Shown: positions 1 through 7,643 of the stretch, in pieces
Numbering within the stretch: position 1 is the stretch's first letter
Layout of the letters: each line of letters starts with the position of its first letter
NCBI GenBank assembly: GCA_040275425.1
Contig: JBEOKB010000240.1
Span: 1-7,643, forward strand
Reading direction: 5' to 3'
Source: Pinisolibacter sp040275425
Lineage (GTDB): Bacteria > Pseudomonadota > Alphaproteobacteria > Rhizobiales > Ancalomicrobiaceae
DNA length: 7,643 bases
Program-made: the position numbers and the translations under genes
Notes under the pieces: generated by a model
The model's input: only the letters and a program-made list of their open reading frames with translations
Told to the model about the DNA's origin: nothing
Database searches by the model: none

Positions 1-54
1 CTCGTCAGGCTCATAACCTGAAGGTCGTCAGTTCAAATCTGGCCCCCGCAACCA
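1..54 (+). tRNA. Initiator tRNA-fMet (anticodon CAT), 3' part only
   Basis: The 5' portion lies before the window. The anticodon stem is TCAGG (5-9) and CCTGA (17-21), closing the loop CTCATAA with anticodon CAT at 12-14. The T arm follows (GTCAG, loop TTCAAAT, CTGGC), then the acceptor strand CCCCGCA, discriminator A51 and an encoded CCA at 52-54. The match to bacterial initiator tRNA is very close, including A at tRNA position 72 (base 50), which in initiators faces C1 as a mismatch; C1 itself is outside the window. The three pairs next to the anticodon loop are A-U, G-C, G-C instead of the three G-C pairs of E. coli, a variant known from Alphaproteobacteria. Identity is certain apart from the missing 5' half. 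Confidence 0.95.
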
Positions 55-59
55 TATCT

Positions 60-102
60 ACGGCCCCCGCGAGAAACCCTCCCGGGGGCCGTTCCCGTTC
101 TT
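60..102 (+). terminator. Terminator-like hairpin after tRNA-fMet
   Basis: A perfect 10-base inverted repeat, ACGGCCCCCG (60-69) and CGGGGGCCGT (83-92), encloses a 13-base loop five bases after the tRNA CCA. The tail TTCCCGTTCTT is only moderately T-rich. Position and stem strength fit factor-independent termination of the tRNA transcript. Confidence 0.7.
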
Positions 103-357
103 ACACTCACCAAAACGATAACCCCACCCCAAACCCCACGGCAGGCGGGTGAGGCCGAACGCCGTCGTGACCTCCGAAGCAGCGGTGTCCCGACCGGATG
201 AACCCGCGATCCGGGCGAGCAGCGCAACCTCCCGCCGTCCGCCGTCGGTCGATACGGCAGAACACGCGCGCCTGGCGCTCCGCACGACTACGTCTGCCGT
301 CGGTCGCCGCGTCGGAGTAGGCTTCTCTCGTCGGAGAGACGAATGGAGGCGATGCCG
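103..357. other. Intergenic region between tRNA-fMet and the alcohol dehydrogenase gene
   Basis: I see no recognisable gene or gene remnant on either strand; the translations are arginine- and proline-rich with no family motif. The region should hold the promoter of the dehydrogenase gene. The best candidate is a weak pair, CTGCCG (294-299) and TAGGCT (318-323) with an 18-base spacer, too poor to annotate alone. A six-pair hairpin, TCTCTC (324-329) and GAGAGA (334-339), lies just before the first possible ATG. No TTGAT-N4-ATCAA box is present. Confidence 0.5.
345..349 (+). promoter_or_regulatory. Shine-Dalgarno GGAGG that decides the dehydrogenase start
   Basis: GGAGG lies eight bases before the ATG at 358, an ideal spacing. 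The upstream GGAGAG (333-338) is only four bases from the alternative ATG at 343, and most of it is paired in the hairpin 324-339. This favours the start at 358. Confidence 0.6.
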
Positions 358-1344
358 ATGCGCGCCATGGTCCTGCGCCGCCCGAAGACGCCCCTCGTTT
401 TCGAAGAGAGGCCCGATCCGAACCCCGGTCTCGGGGAGATCCGGGTGAGGGTGTCCGCCTGCGGTGTCTGTCGCACCGATCTCCACCTCGTCGACGGCGA
501 TCTGCCACCGCATCGCGCCGCGATCGTCCCCGGTCACGAGGTGGTCGGCCACGTCGACGCGCTCGGCGGTGGTGCCGATCCAGCCCTGCTGGGCGCGCGG
601 GTCGGCGTGCCGTGGCTCGGCCATGCCTGCGGGCATTGCCCCTATTGCGAGAGCGGCGCCGAGAACCTCTGCGACGCCCCCGCCTTCACCGGATGGGACC
701 GCGACGGCGGCTTCGCCACCCACGTGATCGCCGATGCCGCCTTCGCCGTTTCCCTCGACGGGCTCGATCTCGACGACGTGACGGCGGCGCCGCTGATGTG
801 CGCCGGGCTGATCGGTTGGCGCTCGCTGGTGCGAGCCGGTGACGGGCGCGCGCTCGGTCTCTACGGCTTCGGTGCGGCCGCCCACATTCTGGCGCAGATC
901 GCTGTTCATCAGGAGCGGCGGGTCTACGCCTTCACCCGGCCGGGCGACGTCGAGGCGCAGGCCTTCGCCCGCTCGGTCGGCTGCCTCTGGGCCGGTGGGT
1001 CCGATGCCGTCCCACCCGAGCCGCTCGACGCGGCGATCATCTTCGCGCCCGTCGGCGATCTGGTGCCCCAGGCGTTGAAGGTGGTGCGCAAGGGCGGCCG
1101 CGTCGTCTGCGGCGGCATCCACATGAGCGACATTCCCGCCTTTCCCTACTCGCTCCTGTGGCAGGAGCGGGAGGTGGTGTCGGTCGCCAATCTGACTCGA
1201 ACCGATGCGCGCGACTTCCTACGCGCCGCGAGCGAGGCGCGTCCGCGCATCGAGGTCCGGGTCTATCCGCTCGAGGACGCGAACCGCGCGCTCGACGATC
1301 TTCGCGCCGGGCGGTTCTCGGGCGCGGCGGTGCTGGTCCCCTGA
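358..1344 (+). CDS. Zinc-dependent alcohol dehydrogenase, CAD2/AdhA-like (MDR superfamily)
   Basis: A cytosolic NAD(P)-dependent medium-chain dehydrogenase interconverting alcohols and aldehydes; the physiological substrate is unknown. From the start at 358 it has 328 residues, usual for the family. The N-terminal GroES-like domain has CGVCRTD with catalytic-zinc ligand C38, the GHE motif (H60, E61) and a third ligand in PLMCAG (C148). Structural-zinc cysteines C91, C94, C97 and C105 are all present. The Rossmann fold begins at GLYGFGAAAH (167-176), and FTRP follows the second strand, as I recall for CAD2 (Rv1862-like) proteins. I chose ATG 358 because homologues usually begin MRAM and it has the best ribosome site; ATG 343 would add five residues. 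It stands alone on the plus strand, convergent with the remnants at 1355-1716. All catalytic residues are intact, so it is probably active. The class is well supported; substrate and coenzyme preference are not visible. Confidence 0.93.
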   Translation: MRAMVLRRPKTPLVFEERPDPNPGLGEIRVRVSACGVCRTDLHLVDGDLPPHRAAIVPGHEVVGHVDALGGGADPALLGARVGVPWLGHACGHCPYCESGAENLCDAPAFTGWDRDGGFATHVIADAAFAVSLDGLDLDDVTAAPLMCAGLIGWRSLVRAGDGRALGLYGFGAAAHILAQIAVHQERRVYAFTRPGDVEAQAFARSVGCLWAGGSDAVPPEPLDAAIIFAPVGDLVPQALKVVRKGGRVVCGGIHMSDIPAFPYSLLWQEREVVSVANLTRTDARDFLRAASEARPRIEVRVYPLEDANRALDDLRAGRFSGAAVLVP

Positions 1345-1354
1345 GCCTAACGGC

Positions 1355-1501
1355 TCAAGCCCCGATCGTCACAGGGATCCGCCGCCGACCGAAGGTCCCG
1401 ACCGCGTCGTCGAAACGGCCGGGGATCGCCGGTCCGCACCGGGGGCGGATGCCGCCCCGCGCCAGGGTATGGGGACCGATCCGATACCAGTCGCGTAAGA
1501 T
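1355..1501 (-). pseudogene. C-terminal remnant of the AmmeMemoRadiSam radical SAM enzyme (AmrS-like)
   Basis: On the minus strand, the frame ending at TGA 1355-1357 reads RDWYRIGPHTLARGG, then RPRCGPAIPGRFDD, then GTFGRRRIPVTIGA and stop. This resembles the C-terminal zinc-ribbon-like tail of the radical SAM member of the AmmeMemoRadiSam set, which as I recall it runs R-D-W-Y/F, G-R-C-P-x-C-G-x-x-I-P-G-x-F, then G-T-W/F-G-x-R-R-x-P-V. The first cysteine of the C-P-x-C pair appears replaced by arginine. The whole catalytic part with the CxxxCxxC cluster is missing, and the frame is closed upstream by a stop at 1532-1534. The piece follows directly on the dehydrogenase fragment and lies downstream of a Memo N-terminal remnant from the same gene set, which supports both calls. 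Identification is from motif memory and needs a profile search. Confidence 0.55.
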
Positions 1502-1504
1502 CGG

Positions 1505-1562
1505 CGGCTCGCGCCAGCGCGCGCGATCCGATCAATCCGGCGCACATCGGCGGTGTCGCCGT
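1505..1562 (-). pseudogene. Internal fragment of a second CAD2-type alcohol dehydrogenase gene
   Basis: Read on the minus strand, these 58 bases align without gaps to bases 781-838 of the intact plus-strand dehydrogenase gene, with 49 of 58 identical by my hand count. The translation is TATPPMCAGLIGSRALARA, against TAAPLMCAGLIGWRSLVRA around the third zinc-ligand cysteine of the intact enzyme. Nothing before or after the 58 bases continues the similarity: ten bases separate it from the Memo remnant, and the AmrS-like remnant starts right after it. It is either a relic of a paralogous gene once in the minus-strand operon or an inverted partial duplication. It cannot make a functional product. 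Confidence 0.65.
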
Positions 1563-1572
1563 GCGGCGAGCA

Positions 1573-1716
1573 TCAGACCGTCGATGGCTCGTCCGGACCG
1601 GGAACCGCGACCGTGGCGTCGGCCGTGCCCGTGCCGGTCGGATCGGCCACCGTGCGCCGAAGGATCGCCGCATCGGTGGGACGGAACGTCCCGGCCACGG
1701 TGGGTCGACGGATCAT
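1573..1716 (-). pseudogene. N-terminal remnant of a Memo-family gene (AmmeMemoRadiSam protein B)
   Basis: From ATG 1716 the minus strand encodes 47 residues beginning MIRRPTVAGTFRPTDAAILR and ending VPGPDEPSTV before TGA 1573-1575. Memo/AmmeMemoRadiSam B proteins typically start like (M)(I/V)RxPxVAGxFYPxDPxxLRxxV and reach a P-x-P-K-A-(L/I)-I-x-P-H-A-G-Y motif about 45-50 residues in. Here the frame stops just where that metal-binding histidine motif should begin, so about 220 residues of a normal 260-280 are lost. The Tyr of FYP is Arg, another sign of decay. The start region is still good: AGGGGGAG lies six bases before the ATG, so a 47-residue peptide could still be made. It lies 168 bases downstream of the beta-CASP gene on the same strand, consistent with a former operon. 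A chance resemblance or an unrelated small ORF remains possible. Confidence 0.55.
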
Positions 1717-1722
1717 GGATCG

Positions 1723-1737
1723 CTCCCCCTTCGGGAG
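1723..1737. repeat. Short inverted repeat before the Memo remnant
   Basis: CTCCC (1723-1727) and GGGAG (1733-1737) flank a five-base CCTTC loop. On the minus strand it overlaps the purine-rich ribosome site of the Memo remnant. CTCCC-N-GGGAG units are common intergenic repeats in alphaproteobacterial genomes, but membership in a dispersed family cannot be judged from one copy. Confidence 0.45.
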
Positions 1738-1841
1738 AGGTCGGAACCCCCCGTTCGCTCTGGGACGAAACGCCACCTCCCTTGGCCGGAAATGCGGACT
1801 TCGCGGTGGATTTTGAAGGTGCGGCGCCGAGATTCGGCCCC

Positions 1842-1865
1842 GCCGACGCCGACGCCGACGCCGAC
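1842..1865. repeat. Tandem hexamer (GCCGAC)x4
   Basis: Four perfect tandem copies of GCCGAC lie 20-43 bases past the stop codon of the beta-CASP gene. They are outside any intact gene, so copy-number changes would not alter a protein. Confidence 0.9.
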
Positions 1866-1884
1866 GAGCGACGGCGGTGACTGC

Positions 1885-3468
1885 TCACGCCTCGTCCTCG
1901 AGCACGCGGCGCAGGCGCTCGATCAGCCTGCGACGTGTCTTCTCGTCGTCGGTCCGCTCGAGCGTGGTGTTGATGTCCAGGATGAGGCGCGAGCGCTCGT
2001 TGTGCCAGTCGGGGCGGGTCAGGGCGTCCGGCGGCAGGCGAGGTCGACGGCGCCCTTCGGTGGTCGGCACGGCGCGCGTCAGGTCGAAGACGTCGTCGAG
2101 TTGCGGAACGACGACGGCGGGCCCGTTCGCGAGCTCGGGCTCGATCCGGCGCGCGAAGGCTTCGAGCGCGCGCTGTTCGGCGTGGACGAGGAACAGGCCG
2201 CGACGGATCGGCGCGCGCGCGGCGATCCACCGCGCCAGTTCGACCGCGTCGGCATGGCCGGAATATTCGTCCATCCGCCGAATGCGCGCGGCCACGACGA
2301 TCTCCTCGCCCTGGATGCGGACGGTCGGCGCCCCGTCCGAGAGGATGCGACCCAGCGTGCCGACGGCCTGGAACCCGACCAGCAGCACTGTGGCGCGCGG
2401 ATCCCACAGCCGCTGCTTGAGGTGATGGCGAACCCGCCCGGCGTCGCACATGCCGCTCGCCGCCACCACGATGTGGAACCCTTCGACCGCTTCGATGGCG
2501 CGGCTGGCGTCGGCCGTTTCGGTGAAGTGGAGCCGGGGCGAGGCCAACAGTCGGGGCAGGTCGATCCCCTCGTCGAGGTCGCGGGCGTGGCGCAGGAAGA
2601 CTTCGGTCGCGTGGATGGCGAGCGGCGAGTTGATGTAGATCGGCGCCTCCGGGATCTGGTGTCGGTCCATCAGCTCGACGAGGTCGACGACCAGTTCCTG
2701 TGTCCGCTCCACCGCGAAGGCGGGAATGATCAGCGCCCCGCCCGCCTTGGCCGCCGCCCGCACCTCCGTCGCCAAGCGGCGGCGTCGCTCGTCCGTGGTG
2801 ACGTCCGGCCGATCGGTGTCGCCGTAGGTGGCTTCGCACAGGACGTGATCGAACCCGGCCGGCGCCTCCGCCACGGCTTCGAGCAGTCTCGCTTCCGGCC
2901 CGAGATCGCCCGAGCACAGCACCCGCATGGGGTCCCGTCCGGCGAACTCGAGTTCGATCGAGGCCGAGCCGAGGATGTGGCCGGCGTTCCACCAGCGGGC
3001 GCGCACGCCGGGGATCACCGGTTCCCAGCGTTCGTAGTCGACCGTCCGGAAGCAGGCTAGGGTTCGATGCGCGTCCTCCTGCGTATAGATCGGCTCGACC
3101 GGCCGCCGCCCCCGCGCCGCATTGCGCCGATTGAGGTGCTGGACCTCGCTCTCCTGGATGTGGCCGGCGTCCGGCAGCATGTAGGAGAGGAGATCGGCGG
3201 TGCCGTGGGTGGCGTGAACGGGCCCTGTGAAGCCGGCCCGGACCAGTTTCGGCAGCAGCCCGGTGTGGTCGATGTGGGCATGGGTGACCAGGACCGCGTC
3301 GATCTCGCGCGGCGAGAACGGAAACTCGCGGTAGTTCAGTTCCTTGACCGTCTTCGGCCCCTGGAACATGCCGCAGTCGACCAGGAACCGGCCGGTTTCG
3401 GTCTCGAACATGTGGCACGAGCCGGTGACCGTGTGGGCCGCTCCGAAGACGTGCAGGCGAACGGTCAT
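1885..3468 (-). CDS. Beta-CASP metallo-beta-lactamase protein, CPSF-type RNA-specificity exonuclease family
   Basis: A predicted cytosolic zinc-dependent ribonuclease of the COG1236 (Ysh1/TTHA0252-like) type, 527 residues. The lactamase core has HAHIDH at 63-68, H164 in AGHILGSA and D188 in SGDLG. The beta-CASP part has motif A E212 (CEATYGD), motif B histidine at 348/349 (GRVRHHL) and motif C H405 (YSGHAD), so all metal and catalytic positions are filled. The RMMBL segment follows, with VHAE (428-431) where most relatives have VHGE. A charged tail of about 55 residues (RPDWHN to the end) looks helical and resembles proteobacterial homologues. GAGG lies seven bases before ATG 3468. The gene is divergent from the ATPase gene, has a promoter at 3543-3571, and was probably once followed by memo/amrS-type genes. 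RNA targets are unknown; the fold and nuclease family are secure, while exo- versus endonuclease activity is inferred. Confidence 0.93.
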   Translation of the reverse strand: MTVRLHVFGAAHTVTGSCHMFETETGRFLVDCGMFQGPKTVKELNYREFPFSPREIDAVLVTHAHIDHTGLLPKLVRAGFTGPVHATHGTADLLSYMLPDAGHIQESEVQHLNRRNAARGRRPVEPIYTQEDAHRTLACFRTVDYERWEPVIPGVRARWWNAGHILGSASIELEFAGRDPMRVLCSGDLGPEARLLEAVAEAPAGFDHVLCEATYGDTDRPDVTTDERRRRLATEVRAAAKAGGALIIPAFAVERTQELVVDLVELMDRHQIPEAPIYINSPLAIHATEVFLRHARDLDEGIDLPRLLASPRLHFTETADASRAIEAVEGFHIVVAASGMCDAGRVRHHLKQRLWDPRATVLLVGFQAVGTLGRILSDGAPTVRIQGEEIVVAARIRRMDEYSGHADAVELARWIAARAPIRRGLFLVHAEQRALEAFARRIEPELANGPAVVVPQLDDVFDLTRAVPTTEGRRRPRLPPDALTRPDWHNERSRLILDINTTLERTDDEKTRRRLIERLRRVLEDEA

Positions 3469-3542
3469 GACCTCACCTCGTCGATTTCGCCCGTGTCCGC
3501 TCCGCGGCGACGGCGGGGCTCACGCGGCCCGGATCCCGAATC

Positions 3543-3571
3543 ACCCTATCCCCGTCCGCGCCCGAAGTCAG
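3543..3571 (-). promoter_or_regulatory. Predicted sigma-70-type promoter of the beta-CASP gene
   Basis: On the minus strand, -35 CTGACT (3571-3566), a 17-base spacer and -10 TAGGGT (3548-3543) fit alphaproteobacterial housekeeping promoters. The -10 ends 74 bases before the start codon, which predicts a 5' leader of roughly 65-70 bases. Confidence 0.55.
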
Positions 3572-3694
3572 TTCCCCGCGGCGAACTCGGGATTCGTACC
3601 ATCGCCGAAACCACCGATCGGCCCGCCGCGTCCGATCCGCTCTTCTACGAGCTTGCCGATCGGATGGCCCCGGCGCGAGAGTCGATCGCCGCGT

Positions 3695-3709
3695 CCCGGC
3701 TTCGCCGGG
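3695..3709. repeat. Hairpin in the divergent promoter region
   Basis: CCCGGC and GCCGGG flank TTC, about 100 bases before the ATPase start. No T-run follows, so it is not an evident terminator; it may sit in the ATPase leader or be an intergenic repeat. Confidence 0.5.
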
Positions 3710-3808
3710 GGCGGCGAGGAGGGCGGGCTTCGTGTCGTTGTCGACGCGACCGGCGATCACTCCTCGGGTCCGTAGGGACGAACCGGTCGCCTCCGGCGAG
3801 GTTCGCCG

Positions 3809-6508
<2,700 letters not shown>

Positions 6509-6531
6509 CCGCCGCCGTCTCTCGGACCGGG

Positions 6532-6586
6532 GGCCTTGCGCCGCCCTCGGGCCCGAGCCGAGCGAGGCCTGCTTCGGCGCGGAGCC
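6532..6586. repeat. Inverted repeats in the convergent spacer, possible terminator structure
   Basis: Arms 6532-6543 and 6575-6586 can pair over 12 positions with one mismatch and two G-T pairs. Inside is the perfect palindrome CTCGGGCCCGAG (6546-6557). An overlapping pair, CGAGGC (6563-6568) and GCCTCG (6584-6589), could form instead. It lies between the ends of two convergent genes, where a bidirectional terminator is expected, but no T-run follows on either strand. Confidence 0.4.
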
Positions 6587-6616
6587 TCGAAGACGGCAAG
6601 AAAACGTATGATGCAT

Positions 6617-7643
6617 TCACATCGAAGTGTCGCCCGTCTCCTCCCCGAACCCGGCTCGGAGCCCCGCCGGCCCGACCAGATGATTGTCCCAGCCGAGCCC
6701 GCCGCTCCGCGCGAACGCCGTGGCGTGGACCGCCTCCGCGACGTCGACGAACCCGAACCCGGCCGCCCCACGGGTGAGGGCGAAGCCGCCGTCGTCCCCC
6801 GTCGCGGCGACGCCGCACGCGTCGGTCGCGCCGATGGCGCCGAGGAAGCTCCCGCACGCCCGGTCGAAGACGACGACGGTGTTGCCGCGCGGGCTGGTCG
6901 CGGCGCACAGCCGGCCGGTCCGATCGAGCGCCACCGAACCGATGTAGCGCTTCAACGCCGCCTGCGCCGCCTCCGGCAGATCGTAGAGCACCGGCGCGCG
7001 CCCGCCGCCCGGCCGCCACGCCCCGACCAGGGGCGGCTCGTCCTGCGGAGCGCCCTCGAACTGACACCCGAACACGATTTCCCCGTCCGCCGCCACGTCG
7101 AGATGGCGGATCGACGCCGCCCGCATCGACGGATCGAGCCCGCCGCGCGCGACGATCTCGCCCGACGACGGCGCCAGCACCACGAGATCCGAGCGCATCG
7201 TCTCCGGCTCGATCACGTCGCGCCCGGTGGCGGGATCGGCGCGCAGCCCGCCGTTCGCGACCACGACGTGGCCGTCGGGCAGGATCGCGAGGTCGTGCGG
7301 CCCGATCCCCCCGGTCGACCATTCGCCCACCCGGACGTATCCCGCGCGAACGTCCCAGACGCCGACCAGGCCCTCGCCCTCCGCGCCGATTTCGGTGGTC
7401 AGGAACAGCCGCCCGTCGTGGCCGTGGGCGCCGTGTCCGCAGAAGCGCCTGTTCCCCGGCGCGGCGAACATCGCCAACGGCCGCAGATCGTCGCTCGCCG
7501 CGACCATGCCCCAGGTCCCCGGCCGCCGCCCGAGCACCACCACCGAGCGCCCGTCGGGGGCGATCGACAGTCCGTGCCCGCGCGAAGGCAGCGGCCGAAG
7601 CGCGATGTCGCGTCCGGCCGCGTCGACCGCCGCGAGCTCCGCC
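6617..7643 (-). CDS. DUF1513 family beta-propeller protein, 5' end outside window
   Basis: The frame stays open to the window edge, giving 341 residues to TGA 6617-6619; an internal GTG at 7543 is not the real start, because the family pattern continues upstream (RGHGLSIAPDGRS). The N-terminus, where a Tat or Sec export signal is expected for this periplasmic family, is not visible; perhaps 20-40 residues are missing. Repeated propeller-blade signatures occur: SRGHGLSIAPDGR, CGHGAHGHDGRLFLTTE, GIGPHDLAILPDG, IRHLDVAADGEIVFG and YIGSVALDRTGRL. VVANGG with a following TGRDVIEPETMRSDL segment and the late WDNHL are typical of DUF1513 as I recall it. The molecular function is unknown. Relatives usually sit next to imelysin-like and di-heme peroxidase-like genes in iron-acquisition loci; these would lie beyond the right edge. 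It is convergent with the ATPase gene and probably unrelated to it. Confidence 0.85.
   Translation of the reverse strand, partial: AELAAVDAAGRDIALRPLPSRGHGLSIAPDGRSVVVLGRRPGTWGMVAASDDLRPLAMFAAPGNRRFCGHGAHGHDGRLFLTTEIGAEGEGLVGVWDVRAGYVRVGEWSTGGIGPHDLAILPDGHVVVANGGLRADPATGRDVIEPETMRSDLVVLAPSSGEIVARGGLDPSMRAASIRHLDVAADGEIVFGCQFEGAPQDEPPLVGAWRPGGGRAPVLYDLPEAAQAALKRYIGSVALDRTGRLCAATSPRGNTVVVFDRACGSFLGAIGATDACGVAATGDDGGFALTRGAAGFGFVDVAEAVHATAFARSGGLGWDNHLVGPAGLRAGFGEETGDTSM

Larger units (their letters stand above)
3469..3808. other. Divergent intergenic region between the beta-CASP and ATPase genes
   Basis: These 340 bases must carry the control signals of both divergent genes. They hold the minus-strand promoter at 3543-3571, two copies of the palindrome CCGATCGG (3614-3621 and 3656-3663) whose starts are 42 bases apart, and a hairpin CCCGGC-TTC-GCCGGG (3695-3709). 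No convincing -35/-10 pair was found for the plus-strand ATPase gene, no FNR/FixK-type box, and no gene remnant in any frame. Confidence 0.6.

Noticed and set aside
343..357. ATG 343 as the dehydrogenase start
   Set aside because: Its ribosome site is close and hairpin-bound, and it adds five residues before the usual MRAM start. It remains possible.
58..1122. A 354-codon minus-strand frame opposite the alcohol dehydrogenase
   Set aside because: It is an antisense shadow that runs through the tRNA terminator and has no motifs.
1526..1540. ATCAA half-site within GATCCGATCAATCC as an FNR box
   Set aside because: It lacks the TTGAT half at the right spacing and lies in the scar region, away from any start codon.
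1158..1880. A 240-codon plus-strand frame from the dehydrogenase into the gap
   Set aside because: It begins inside the dehydrogenase in another frame, runs through the minus-strand remnants and the hexamer repeat, and is mostly Arg, Pro and Ser.
1561..3060. A 499-codon plus-strand frame opposite the beta-CASP gene
   Set aside because: It is an antisense shadow with low-complexity charged composition; the minus-strand gene has complete catalytic motifs.
1532..3418. A 628-codon minus-strand frame overlapping the beta-CASP gene
   Set aside because: It is a shifted frame of the same strand, rich in Arg and Pro, without recognisable domains.
3469..3808. FNR/FixK-type operator in the divergent region
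   Set aside because: No TTGAT-N4-ATCAA or near match was found, so a low-oxygen role rests on context alone.

Overview
The window is very GC-rich. Its start carries the 3' part of an initiator tRNA with the A-U/G-C/G-C anticodon-stem variant known from Alphaproteobacteria, and the proteins read as alphaproteobacterial families. I would place it in a high-GC alphaproteobacterium, probably Hyphomicrobiales-like. The genus cannot be told from the sequence.

Layout, left to right. Positions 1-54 are the end of tRNA-fMet(CAT), followed by a terminator-like hairpin. A 265-base gap leads to a plus-strand zinc alcohol dehydrogenase of the CAD2/AdhA type (358-1344). Positions 1345-1884 have no intact gene but hold a scar of three gene remnants, all on the minus strand and in three different frames: the N-terminus of a Memo-family protein (AmmeMemoRadiSam protein B), a 58-base piece of a second alcohol dehydrogenase, and the C-terminus of the AmmeMemoRadiSam radical SAM enzyme. 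Next is a minus-strand beta-CASP metallo-beta-lactamase RNase-type protein (1885-3468). It is divergent from a plus-strand 899-residue P2-type cation ATPase (3809-6508); the 340-base region between them carries a good sigma-70-like promoter for the RNase gene. A convergent spacer with inverted repeats leads to the 3' part of a minus-strand DUF1513 beta-propeller gene (6617-7643), cut by the window edge.

The dehydrogenase, beta-CASP protein and P2 ATPase look like one stress or energy-limitation neighbourhood. This is inferred from their co-location; no FNR/FixK-type operator was found to prove it. The Memo and AmrS remnants suggest that an AmmeMemoRadiSam module once lay downstream of the beta-CASP gene and was lost by deletions. 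DUF1513 belongs to a different context, usually iron-uptake loci with imelysin-type proteins, and its partners would lie outside the window.
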